Source: Sedimenticola sp. (GTDB lineage: Bacteria; Pseudomonadota; Gammaproteobacteria; Chromatiales; Chromatiaceae). Taken from it: a stretch of 64,000 nucleotides of DNA. A program made the position numbers and the translations under genes. Every line of letters starts with the position of its first letter. Position 1 is the stretch's first letter. This document shows positions 11,565 to 19,251 of the stretch, piece by piece. The notes beneath the pieces were generated by a model that worked only from the letters and a program-made list of their open reading frames with translations, had not been told where the DNA came from and did not search any database. The stretch spans positions 248,001 to 312,000 of the forward strand of contig JAMOLT010000010.1 of the NCBI GenBank assembly GCA_027068915.1. Reading direction: 5' to 3'.

Positions 11565-12076
11565 CCCGAGCCAGCTCCTTCAGCAAAGAAGAACTGATCA
11601 AATGCGGCCACGGCGAACTCTTTGGGCCTGGCAACGCCCAGCTCCCCATCGACAAGATGCTGATGATGGACCGCATTACCCACATTGCCGATGAAGGTGG
11701 GCAACACGGGAAAGGATCGATCACCGCGGAACTGGATATCCATCCCGACCTGTGGTTCTTCGCCTGCCATTTCCCCGGCGACCCGGTAATGCCCGGCTGC
11801 CTGGGCCTGGACGCCATGTGGCAACTGGTAGGGTTTTATCTTGGCTGGCTGGACAACCCGGGGCATGGCCGCGCCCTGGGCGTGGGCGAGGTGAAATTCA
11901 CCGGACAGGTTCTGCCCAAGGCCGGCATGGTCAAATATACCATTGATATAAAAAGAGTTATTGCGCGAACATTGGTGCTGGGCATTGCTGATGGAAAGCT
12001 GGAGGTGGACGGCCGGGAAATCTACACCGCCAGGGATTTGCGTGTGGGCCTGTTCACATCTACCGAAGGCTTCTGA
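11561..12076 (+). CDS. fabA: 3-hydroxydecanoyl-ACP dehydratase/isomerase
   Basis: 171-residue hot-dog-fold enzyme that dehydrates 3-hydroxydecanoyl-ACP and isomerises trans-2 to cis-3, opening unsaturated fatty-acid synthesis. The active-site region [19 protein letters not shown] carries the catalytic His (about residue 69) and Asp (about 83). The length is normal. It starts inside the proS stop codon. The partner fabB, often adjacent to fabA, is not next to it; cpdA follows after an 82-bp gap. Confidence 0.96.
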   Translation: MTRASSFSKEELIKCGHGELFGPGNAQLPIDKMLMMDRITHIADEGGQHGKGSITAELDIHPDLWFFACHFPGDPVMPGCLGLDAMWQLVGFYLGWLDNPGHGRALGVGEVKFTGQVLPKAGMVKYTIDIKRVIARTLVLGIADGKLEVDGREIYTARDLRVGLFTSTEGF

Positions 12077-12158
12077 GCAGGGGTTCACATTCTGCGGACA
12101 CGGGTGTGTCAATCGTTAATTTTCGGGTATAGGCTGGGTATTCTCGATACTTAACTGA

Positions 12159-12968
12159 ATGCCCATGAACAACGAAAGTCAAGGATCAGACCTGCATATA
12201 CTCCAGGTCAGCGACTGTCACTTATATGCAGACCCCGCCGGAACGCTGCTGGGATTGAATACCCTGGATGCCTTGCAACAGGTGCTGTCCAGCGCCTGCG
12301 TCGAAACAAACCCGGACATGGTTGTTGTCACCGGCGACCTGGCGCATGATGGCTCGAAGGCAGGCTATCATTCCCTTGCCAAAGCCCTGGCTCGCACTCA
12401 TTGCCCTGGCGCCGCCATCCCGGGCAATCATGATCATGTGCTGAGCATGAAAAATGTGCTGGAAAAGCACCAGATCCCCACTGGCGGAAAAATTGACCTG
12501 GGAAACTGGCGCCTGATTCTGCTCAACTCCCAGGTGCCGGGGAAAGAGCGTGGCCACCTTTCCCGAAGCGAGCTGGATATGCTGGATAGCGCATTGGAAA
12601 ATGCACCGCCTCATATCCTGGTTTTTCTGCACCACCAGCCCGTACCTGTGGGCAGCAGCTGGCTGGACAATATCGGCCTGGACAACAGCCGGGAGCTGTT
12701 CTCCCGAATCAAGGACAATCTGGCGGTAAAAGGCGTTGTATGGGGGCATGTGCATCAGCCCTGGGAAGGCAGGCTTGGGCATTTGCAATTGCTGGCCACC
12801 CCCTCCACCTGCATTCAGTTCTCACCACGGCAGGATGAGTTCGGCCTGGACGCACTGCCTCCCGGATGGCGCATGCTTACCCTGGGCAAGAATGGTGAGC
12901 TGCGATCAGAAGTTCATCACATTCCGCACATGCCCAAGGGACTGATTGCGGATTCAGCCGGCTACTGA
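12159..12968 (+). CDS. cpdA: 3',5'-cyclic-AMP phosphodiesterase (CpdA-like)
   Basis: 269-residue class III cyclic nucleotide phosphodiesterase of the calcineurin-like fold. The dimetal ligands are all visible: QVSDCHLY, VVTGDLAHDG, PGNHDHV, FLHHQPVPVG and GHVHQPWEG. It would hydrolyse cAMP and so lower Crp-type signalling. The start could also be the second ATG at 12165. The last 15 bp overlap the end of the convergent sfsA. Confidence 0.92.
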   Translation: MPMNNESQGSDLHILQVSDCHLYADPAGTLLGLNTLDALQQVLSSACVETNPDMVVVTGDLAHDGSKAGYHSLAKALARTHCPGAAIPGNHDHVLSMKNVLEKHQIPTGGKIDLGNWRLILLNSQVPGKERGHLSRSELDMLDSALENAPPHILVFLHHQPVPVGSSWLDNIGLDNSRELFSRIKDNLAVKGVVWGHVHQPWEGRLGHLQLLATPSTCIQFSPRQDEFGLDALPPGWRMLTLGKNGELRSEVHHIPHMPKGLIADSAGY

Positions 12969-13670
12969 CAGATCCACTGGAACGATTTCTGCGCTGACGA
13001 TCCCGTTATCGGTATGGTGTAAGCGCAACGCAATTGCCTCCACACCCTGCTCCACCACTTTACGCAGGAGCCGGCCGTATTCGGGATCCACATCATCCGC
13101 AGGACGGAAACAGCAGCCTTCCGGGCGGTTCAGGGCATACAGAATCACGCCCCGGCAGCCATCTCCCACCAGTGCACCGAGATCCTCCAAATGCCTGCTG
13201 CCCCGCGCCGAGACCGCATCCGGAAAAGACAGGCAATCCCCCTGCAGCAGGGTTACGTTTTTCACTTCCACCCACGCATCTGCGCCAGTCCCGTGCTGTA
13301 GAAAAAAGTCCAGGCGGCTGCGGCAGCCTTGTAACGGCGGCGTCGCTTCACGGCGGATTCTGGCATAGCCCTCAAGCCCCGGTATCCGCTCCTGGCGCAA
13401 AGCCTCTTCTATCACCGGATTGGTACGCTGGGTATTGACGCCAACCCAGCCACCCCCCATATCCACGCGCTCCAGGGTCCAGGCAAGCTTACGCCGGGGA
13501 TTGTCACTGTGGCTGAGTTGCACAGCCGCGCCCGGCGCCCAGCAGCCGGTCATGCGTCCGGTATTGGGCACATGCGCCACCACCAGCTCTCCGCCATCAA
13601 GCTCCACATCTGCCAGAAAACGCTTGTAGCGCTTTAAAATGCGGCCGCTGGCCAGTGCTGGCAATTCCAT
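12954..13670 (-). CDS. sfsA: SfsA family DNA-binding/nuclease-like protein
   Basis: 238 residues with the SfsA signature blocks KRYKRFLADVEL, VAHVPNTGRMTGC, VEVKNVTL and FPDAVSARGSRHLEDL. The last two resemble PD-(D/E)XK nuclease motifs (D..., EVKN). E. coli SfsA was linked to maltose metabolism regulation, but the molecular role is unclear. The 3' end overlaps cpdA by 15 bp in convergent orientation. Confidence 0.94.
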   Translation of the reverse strand: MELPALASGRILKRYKRFLADVELDGGELVVAHVPNTGRMTGCWAPGAAVQLSHSDNPRRKLAWTLERVDMGGGWVGVNTQRTNPVIEEALRQERIPGLEGYARIRREATPPLQGCRSRLDFFLQHGTGADAWVEVKNVTLLQGDCLSFPDAVSARGSRHLEDLGALVGDGCRGVILYALNRPEGCCFRPADDVDPEYGRLLRKVVEQGVEAIALRLHHTDNGIVSAEIVPVDLSVAG

Positions 13671-13713
13671 GAAAGCGCTTCCAAATCTGTGGGTTTTCAG
13701 GCAGGATGAGTTG

Positions 13714-13877
13714 AACCTGAATCCGTGGGTTCATCAGGGCACATAGCACAAGCTCTTGATTCGTCTGGCATAATGAAAAATCTCACCAGACCTGGGGGTA
13801 TGGCTGCGATTTTTCATTATGCCATTCAAATCAATATCTTGCACTCTGCTCTCCTTCTGAACCCACGGATTCAGGTT
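13714..13877. mobile_element. Nested-palindrome MITE-like element
   Basis: This 164-bp noncoding block has perfect outer arms of 20 bp (AACCTGAATCCGTGGGTTCA at 13714-13733 and its complement at 13858-13877). Inside them is a second perfect 17-bp pair (TGGCATAATGAAAAATC at 13766-13782 and its complement at 13808-13824). Each outer arm can also fold on itself (TGAACC...GGTTCA). A diverged copy of the arm lies at about 13684-13700. It is folded end to end like a non-autonomous palindromic element; no transposase is present. Confidence 0.6.
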
Positions 13878-13922
13878 GAAACCGGAGTATAGGGGTTCAG
13901 GCGATAAAAAGGTCAGTAAATT

Positions 13923-14459
13923 ATGGATTCCCTTAGCAAATCAATACTCTTTTCCAGCATTGCCGCAGGAATTCTGCTGTACAGCCTGCATGCACAGGGG
14001 GCCGAACCCTCCTCCCCCATACCCGGCACCTATCGGCCGACCGGGGAATTTCCCAGCCAGGGCAATCAGCAGTTCGCGCCTTCCAGCCGGAGGAGCCCCC
14101 AGGCAGGCGCTTACCAAACCTTTCCTTCCCGGGACAATCAATACCCCTCTGCATATGGCACATTCCCCTATGCTACCGGAAGCAACACGGTTCCCTATGG
14201 CTATCCGGCGGATTCCTTGCCAGGGAATATTGCACCAACCTATGATCCATCACCGCCCGCCATCATGCCAAAGTGGAGCAGCCAGCCCTATCATCCACCC
14301 GGGTCTCCCGTGTACGGCCAGCAGCCCACCACCCCAGCGCCTAGGCCTTTCGCCAATCCAGCGGAAGCGGAAAATACCTTCATGCAGCGCCCCGACAATC
14401 CCGGCTTCGGCCGGAACGACAGCCGCTTCCGTCCCCCGGAATTGAAAGGAACACCCTGA
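13923..14459 (+). CDS. Exported Pro/Gly/Ser-rich low-complexity protein
   Basis: 178 residues: a hydrophobic signal-like N-terminus (MDSLSKSILFSSIAAGILLYSLHAQGA), then a disordered, proline- and tyrosine-rich stretch with repeated short words such as GTYRPTGEFPSQG, YQTFPSRDNQYPS and AYGTFPYATG. The C-terminus is RFRPPELKGTP. I recognise no family. Composition points to a periplasmic or envelope-associated disordered protein. It lies directly after the palindromic element, which may carry or disturb its promoter. Confidence 0.65.
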   Translation: MDSLSKSILFSSIAAGILLYSLHAQGAEPSSPIPGTYRPTGEFPSQGNQQFAPSSRRSPQAGAYQTFPSRDNQYPSAYGTFPYATGSNTVPYGYPADSLPGNIAPTYDPSPPAIMPKWSSQPYHPPGSPVYGQQPTTPAPRPFANPAEAENTFMQRPDNPGFGRNDSRFRPPELKGTP

Positions 14460-14469
14460 CGTTTTTCAG

Positions 14470-14545
14470 CCGGTACGAAAGCCCGGGCGCGGCGTATATC
14501 CCGGAACCACACACCCTGCACGCGGCCGGAAACAATGCAGCGCAC
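14470..14545 (-). pseudogene. Truncated acylphosphatase remnant
   Basis: Reading leftward from a GTG at 14545, six bases after the adaptor stop, the frame gives VRCIVSGRVQGVWFR. This is the acylphosphatase signature, including the phosphate-loop GRVQGVWFR with its catalytic Arg. After DIRRARAF the similarity ends and the frame runs into sequence antisense to the low-complexity protein. Only about 20 of the roughly 90 residues remain, and the catalytic Asn strand is gone. I read it as a deletion or rearrangement scar. Confidence 0.6.
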
Positions 14546-14550
14546 ACAGA

Positions 14551-15276
14551 TCACTCCAGCCGCACCCTCACTTCCATTCCCGATTCGGCTTTCAGGCTCT
14601 TCACCCAAGCCTCGAGCCGCCAGGAAGATCCTTCCCCCGCCACTGGCGTCAGCACAAACCTGGCGGCCTTTCGCCATTGATCACCAATCAATACCTGGAC
14701 GGCATCAATCCGGGGCCTTTCCGGCAGCAGCAGGGTGAGTTTCAGGGTATCCACGGCGGCGAGCACCAGCAGAGGCTGAATTTCCAGGGCGTTCTGCAGT
14801 GGCTGGCCTTGCCACGCCAGCACCTCCAGTATGCGGCCATCCACGGGGGCGATGATGCGCGAACGCTCCAGGTTCAGCTTTGCCTGCACCAGTTCGGCTG
14901 CAGCATCCTGCTTTCTTGCTTCGGCTTCCAGTCTTCCGATCTGGGCCTTTTGCATTTCATGATCTGACAACAGGGTTCTGTCATACAACTCCCTGGCCCT
15001 GTTTTCCTCCCGCAGCGCTTCGCCCAGCAGGCTTTCTGCCCGCGCAAGCCTGGATTGCGCCCGCCGCTGTTGCGCCAGAAACTCCCGCTGATCCAGTTGC
15101 AGCAGCAATTCCCCCTGCCGGACCATCTGCCCGGGCTGGACACGCACTTCCCCTACAACGCCGGAAACGAGCGTGCCCAGAACCAGTTGCCTGCCTGGCT
15201 CCAGATGCGCCTTGTATTCTTCCGCAACTGCCAAGGGCATTGCCAGCAGCAGAAACAACAATGTGAAATACCTCAT
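14551..15276 (-). CDS. Periplasmic adaptor (HlyD/RND membrane-fusion type)
   Basis: 241 residues with a signal peptide (MRYFTLLFLLLAMPLAVA). The barrel-sandwich/lipoyl halves are GVVGEVRVQPGQMVRQGELL (about residue 43) and the returning APVDGRILEV (about 140). Between them lies a helical hairpin rich in Glu/Arg/Ala. It is short and lacks much of the membrane-proximal domain of full adaptors. The ATG at 15276 overlaps the TGA of the TolC-like gene (ATGA). No inner-membrane RND or ABC pump is found beside it, so the pair is orphaned. Confidence 0.85.
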   Translation of the reverse strand: MRYFTLLFLLLAMPLAVAEEYKAHLEPGRQLVLGTLVSGVVGEVRVQPGQMVRQGELLLQLDQREFLAQQRRAQSRLARAESLLGEALREENRARELYDRTLLSDHEMQKAQIGRLEAEARKQDAAAELVQAKLNLERSRIIAPVDGRILEVLAWQGQPLQNALEIQPLLVLAAVDTLKLTLLLPERPRIDAVQVLIGDQWRKAARFVLTPVAGEGSSWRLEAWVKSLKAESGMEVRVRLE

Positions 15277-16553
15277 CCTTCCTGCTCCTCCTGTTGTAAC
15301 AGCTCGCCTGTGAGCATCCTGATTTGCACCTGGTTGATCATCCACTGGTACTGCACCTTCGCCATCTCCAGCTTTACCGCCGAGATCTGCACCATGGCAT
15401 CCCCCAGATCCGTGGTGCGTTCCAGGTCGTACAGGGCACGGCTGCGATCGAGATAGAGATCCCGGTACTCCTCACGCACCTGCAATTCGTCCAGCTTGCG
15501 GCGCAGGATATCCTGCTCCAGCCGCAGCTCCAGCACCTGTTGACGCAACTCGAGCTCCAGTTTCCCTTTCAGGGCCTGGTATTCCATCAGCTCCGCCCGG
15601 GCCTTGGCCGCTTCCGCTTGCTCACGAGCGCCGTTGTATAGTGGCATTTCCAGCACCAAAGCCGCACGAAATGGAGCAGTGGAGCCGGTGTCCCTGTGGT
15701 ATTGATAGGCGCCGAGCTCCCCCCGGAGCACGGGGCCATAACGCTTTCGCGCCGCCGCCAGCATCTGCTCCGCTGCCACAATGCGTTTTCGCAGGGACTG
15801 CAGGGCGGCGTTATTCTGCAATGCCTTTTCGGCGAGAATTTCCACTGTGGGCAACGTCACGCTCATGTCCGGCATGGCCGGGGGAATCAGTTCACTGGGG
15901 ATCTCACCCGGACGATTCAGCGCCAGGGCAAGGCGCAGACGCATGCTGCGCTGTTTCGCTTCGGTTGCGGTGCGGCGACTCAACGCTTCCTCATACCGGC
16001 TTTGATTTTCCAGCAGGTCGATATCCGACAGTTTCCCCAGCTCATGCTGGTTCCTCAAATTGTTCAGGCGCACATAGGCAATGGCCAGGGCCTCGTTGTC
16101 ACGCACATATTCCAGGTCCACGAGAAGCACGTCCAGAAAGGCTTGCAGCACCCGAATATGCTGGCGCTGCCTCTTGCTCAAACCATCCCAGCGGATCGCT
16201 TCCAGACTGGATCGGGCGGATTCCCGCCTGGCTCTGGTATAGCCAAAATCATACAGCCGTTTTTCCACCAGCAATCCCAGCCGGCTATCGTTGTTTTCCT
16301 GATAACTCGAAAGTGTCGATGGCTCCAGATACTGTAGGCGGCCTTCCAGCAGAATGCGCAGGTCGTCACTGCTTTCCTCAGCCAGGAGCACCGCTCCCGC
16401 ACCCGCCTCCCTGGCCCTTGCTTCCTGGATGGCAGGATGATGCGCATCCGCCAGATTCAGTGCCTGAGGCAAAGTCAGCGGCTGGGGCAAGGGCTCCGCC
16501 AGTAATCCGGTGGCGGCAAGCAGCAAGCCGGACAGTATGAGCACTCTTCCCAT
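15273..16553 (-). CDS. TolC-family outer-membrane efflux protein
   Basis: 426 residues with signal peptide MGRVLILSGLLLAATGLLA. The two-fold repeated outer-membrane-factor architecture is visible: LPQALNLADAHHPAIQEA in the first half and a second helical repeat around ALQNNAALQSLRKRIVAAEQML. Long Arg/Glu/Leu helices would form the periplasmic tunnel. It starts 1 bp after the upstream thioredoxin gene and overlaps the adaptor. With that adaptor it would make two of the three parts of a tripartite exporter. Confidence 0.88.
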   Translation of the reverse strand: MGRVLILSGLLLAATGLLAEPLPQPLTLPQALNLADAHHPAIQEARAREAGAGAVLLAEESSDDLRILLEGRLQYLEPSTLSSYQENNDSRLGLLVEKRLYDFGYTRARRESARSSLEAIRWDGLSKRQRQHIRVLQAFLDVLLVDLEYVRDNEALAIAYVRLNNLRNQHELGKLSDIDLLENQSRYEEALSRRTATEAKQRSMRLRLALALNRPGEIPSELIPPAMPDMSVTLPTVEILAEKALQNNAALQSLRKRIVAAEQMLAAARKRYGPVLRGELGAYQYHRDTGSTAPFRAALVLEMPLYNGAREQAEAAKARAELMEYQALKGKLELELRQQVLELRLEQDILRRKLDELQVREEYRDLYLDRSRALYDLERTTDLGDAMVQISAVKLEMAKVQYQWMINQVQIRMLTGELLQQEEQEG

Positions 16554-16554
16554 C

Positions 16555-17076
16555 TCAGCGCTTGGCGGCCTCCCGCTTGTAGCGGGTGAAACTGGTGCTC
16601 AGATATTCCTGCTCTACGATATATTTGCCCAGCAGCATGAATTCCTCGCTATCTTTGGTCGCGCCAGTATAGCGTCCGCCCTTTATGGGCTCTCCCTGCA
16701 GGTCAAAAAACTGGAACACCGGGGTGGCGCGTACACGAAGCTGCTTGAATGCAAAATCTTTCATCGTGGTGGGCCTGCCCTTGAAGTCAGTAATCTCTAT
16801 GCCCCCTTCGATGTCCACACTGAAGATCAGGAAGTGTTTCTTGTAATAGTCCTGCACTTCCGGTTGATTGAGCACCGTGGTTTTCATGCGGTGACAAAAT
16901 GGGCATTCATCCATCTCAAACATAATGAGGATGCCCTTCTTTCCTTGTTCACGGGCAGTCTGCAGTTCTTCGGTGAAATCGCCGAAGGATTGATCAAAAA
17001 AATACTGTTCCGCATCCCTGGGGCTGGCAGACGCCCCAACAGACAGCACCAACAACAACGCCAGCAGTGCTTTCAT
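16555..17076 (-). CDS. Periplasmic thioredoxin-fold protein (SoxW-like)
   Basis: 173 residues with signal peptide MKALLALLLVLSVGASA. The thioredoxin-fold active site is MDECPFCHRMK, a CxxC motif, and the cis-Pro loop is RATPVFQFFD. The protein resembles the SoxW/thioredoxin_2 family acting as a periplasmic thiol-disulfide reductant. It overlaps the TlpA-like gene by four bases and precedes tolC by 1 bp, so four genes form one leftward operon. Confidence 0.85.
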   Translation of the reverse strand: MKALLALLLVLSVGASASPRDAEQYFFDQSFGDFTEELQTAREQGKKGILIMFEMDECPFCHRMKTTVLNQPEVQDYYKKHFLIFSVDIEGGIEITDFKGRPTTMKDFAFKQLRVRATPVFQFFDLQGEPIKGGRYTGATKDSEEFMLLGKYIVEQEYLSTSFTRYKREAAKR

Positions 17077-17567
17077 GGGTTTTCTCCTCCTTCATTCTTG
17101 TAGTTCGAAATAAAGCTTTCTATGGATTTGCCATCGATATACCCAATTTGACGGGCAACGACTTTCCCACCCGGAGTTACCAGAAAGGTGGTCGGCAAGC
17201 CGGGAACCTCGCCCAGCACCTCTTCCGGGCGACTACCTGCCCGCAAAACAGGAAAGGACAGAAAGCGCTCCTGTACGAAGGCGCGCAGTTTGTCCAGCTC
17301 GATATCCTCCATATTCAGCCCCAACACTAGCGCATCCCTGTCTTTGTGGCTATTGTGGAAAACCTCAAGTTCCGGAAGCTCTTTCAGGCAGGGCGGACAC
17401 CAGGTCGCCCAGTAGTTCACGACCACCCATTTCCCCCGGTAATCTGACAGTTTATGCATCTTTCCATCCAGATCCGGATAGGAAAAATCAACGCCCGAGG
17501 CTGCAGTTGCCTGGATACACGTCAGTAGGAACCAGCTGAAAATAACATTTTTGTATACCCGCATCAT
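17073..17567 (-). CDS. TlpA/ResA-like periplasmic thioredoxin
   Basis: 164 residues: a short hydrophobic signal or anchor (NVIFSWFLLTCIQATA), then a redoxin domain with active site WATWCPPCLKELP and cis-Pro GLPTTFLV. Proteins of this type reduce disulfides in apocytochrome c or other periplasmic targets. Two adjacent ATGs (17567, 17564) are possible, and GAGG lies 9 bp before the first. The frame stays open 46 codons further upstream but that stretch is not protein-like. It is the first gene of the thioredoxin-TolC-adaptor operon. Confidence 0.87.
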   Translation of the reverse strand: MMRVYKNVIFSWFLLTCIQATAASGVDFSYPDLDGKMHKLSDYRGKWVVVNYWATWCPPCLKELPELEVFHNSHKDRDALVLGLNMEDIELDKLRAFVQERFLSFPVLRAGSRPEEVLGEVPGLPTTFLVTPGGKVVARQIGYIDGKSIESFISNYKNEGGENP

Positions 17568-17661
17568 TTTTATTAACCTCTGATGGCGTTTCTGATAAAA
17601 TTCGTGCATGTGAGCCACTGGGAATTGTTGGCCCGGCAACCCTGGCGGCACAAACAGTTCT

Positions 17662-17678
17662 CTAGTGTACTGCGTCGG
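17662..17678. repeat. Solo CTAGTGTACTGCG repeat end
   Basis: A 17-bp match to the terminal inverted repeat of the element at 32292-32456 (CTAGTGTACTGCGTCGG). I see no partner arm within a few hundred bp. It lies about 95 bp upstream of the TlpA-like start. Confidence 0.55.
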
Positions 17679-17827
17679 GAAGAAGCACAGCAGGTGAGCC
17701 ACCACAACGTGAAGCCGTTCCTTGATTTCCCGTCGTTGTTACCGATAGTCTTGTACATCAAGTTCTATCCATTAAGACAAATACAATTATCACGGACTTG
17801 GGCCTGTGGGGTATTTTGCACTTAACC

Positions 17828-17910
17828 AAGACAATCAATGATATTCAGTACGCCTTGTGGCTGAACGCACGGAAGCCCGCTGAATGTGGCTTTACTATTA
17901 TGATTGTCTT
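17828..17910. repeat. Imperfect palindrome upstream of the PstS-like gene
   Basis: Outer arms AAGACAATCA (17828-17837) and TGATTGTCTT (17901-17910), with inner arms ATTCAG/CTGAAT, enclose a GC-rich centre. The 430-bp gap between the TlpA-like and PstS-like genes is otherwise without recognisable coding sequence. Confidence 0.4.
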
Positions 17911-17997
17911 AGTACACCCCACATGATCTCACCCATTGCAAGCTCGTTCCATTACTACCTTGCCCGTAACAAAAAGGTATATCGCAGGAGAAATTTG

Positions 17998-18948
17998 GTG
18001 AAAAACAACCTGGTCATTGTGCTCGGATTTCTGTTAACCATTACCGGAGCTCAAGCCGCTGAAAATCAGACAGACTCGCTCCCGAATATCAATGATGACC
18101 CTCGCACCTTGCGCTGGGCAGGCTGCGGCATCACCAAAAAAGCCTTCATGAAAGAGCTGGCCCTTGAATATGAAAAAATCTATGGTGTGCACTTTATCCT
18201 GGAGGGGGGAGGAGCCACCAAAGGCATCCGGCGGGTAAAAGATCGCAGCGTCAATATCGGCGGCGCCTGCAGGACAAAAATTGCAGGCGCCGCAGAAGAA
18301 CGCTTCGTGCGCATGACCCCGGTCGCCTGGGACGCCCTTGTGGTAATGGTGCACAAGGACAATCCGGCATCCAACATCAGCCTGAAACAGGTGAAGGATC
18401 TGTACGAGGGCAAGATAAGCAACTGGAAAGAACTGGGAGGAAACGACGCGCCCATAGAACTCCTGATTCGCAAGGGAAAAATATCCGGCGTAGGCAGCAC
18501 CCTCAGGCAACTTGTATGGGGAAACCCTGATCAGGAATTCACAGGGTCGGCGGAATATCCATCGTCCGGGCCACTGGAGAAAGCCGTAGTGGAAAACCCC
18601 AACGCCATCGGAATCTCCGGCATTTCCAGCGCCAGAAAACGTGATGTCAAGCTCCTTGCCCTGGAAGGAAAAACACCAGATTACGAAAACATCAAGTCCG
18701 GACATTACCTGCTTTACCGGCCCCTCTATGTCACCTACATGACGCGTGACAACCCACATTTGAAAGAAATAAAACGCTTTATCTCCTTTGCGCTTTCCAG
18801 AAAAGGCCGGGAGATCATACGCGCCCAGGGGGTCGTACCCTATCTCGATGCAATTGCGCTTACATCGAAACAAAAAGAGCAGCGCGAAATCGTACGCCAG
18901 TTGCAGGAACAACGAGCCGCCAAAGGCGCAGCAGCAGGAGCCCCCTAG
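17998..18948 (+). CDS. PstS-like periplasmic phosphate-type substrate-binding protein
   Basis: 316 residues. The GTG start at 17998 has GGAG 7 bp upstream and gives a clean signal peptide (VKNNLVIVLGFLLTITGAQA). The mature part has the PBP type II fold of PstS relatives: WAGCGITKKAF, ILEGGGATKGIRRV (the GGG-T phosphate loop), NIGGACRTK, VMVHKDNPASNISLKQVKDLY and WKELGG, then GVGSTLRQLV. It has no pstCAB neighbours, so it is an orphan binding or signalling protein. Frames opening further upstream lack a ribosome-binding site. Confidence 0.8.
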   Translation: MKNNLVIVLGFLLTITGAQAAENQTDSLPNINDDPRTLRWAGCGITKKAFMKELALEYEKIYGVHFILEGGGATKGIRRVKDRSVNIGGACRTKIAGAAEERFVRMTPVAWDALVVMVHKDNPASNISLKQVKDLYEGKISNWKELGGNDAPIELLIRKGKISGVGSTLRQLVWGNPDQEFTGSAEYPSSGPLEKAVVENPNAIGISGISSARKRDVKLLALEGKTPDYENIKSGHYLLYRPLYVTYMTRDNPHLKEIKRFISFALSRKGREIIRAQGVVPYLDAIALTSKQKEQREIVRQLQEQRAAKGAAAGAP

Positions 18949-18996
18949 CCCGGATGTTTCACTCAGGCGTCCGATGATCGTGCTGAGATTGTCGTT

Positions 18997-19061
18997 CAGA
19001 GGCGGATTTCCGATTGAATCAATAGCCCAAGCTATTGATGATTGAGGAAATATCGTCTCTG
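18997..19061. repeat. Long imperfect hairpin after the PstS-like gene
   Basis: A 65-nt palindrome: a perfect 8-bp core (TCAATAGC...GCTATTGA around CCAA) extends outward through ATTTCC/GGAAAT to CAGAG/CTCTG. No U-run follows, so it looks more like a palindromic repeat element than a canonical terminator. The rest of the 300-bp gap shows nothing else. Confidence 0.45.
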
Positions 19062-19211
19062 GGCGGCAAGATCAGTGCGAGGGCGGACGCAAGCCGTGAC
19101 CCGGTTCCACTTTGTACTAATATTCCAACAATATCCATAGATAACATGCGCTTATCTTTATTTCTCGGTGACTGGGTGAAATATCCTGGCTAGGGCCTGT
19201 TAACACTACTT

Positions 19212-19251
19212 CTAGTGTACTGCGCGTCGGAATTTCGGCCGCAGCACACTA
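19212..19251. mobile_element. Minimal CTAG-family inverted-repeat element
   Basis: Two terminal repeats fused head to head: CTAGTGTACTGCG(c)GTCGG, then AATT, then TCGGCCGCAGCACACTA, about 40 bp. The right end supplies the TAG stop codon (19249-19251, minus strand) of the yihY-like gene. The ends match the 165-bp element at 32292-32456. Confidence 0.6.
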
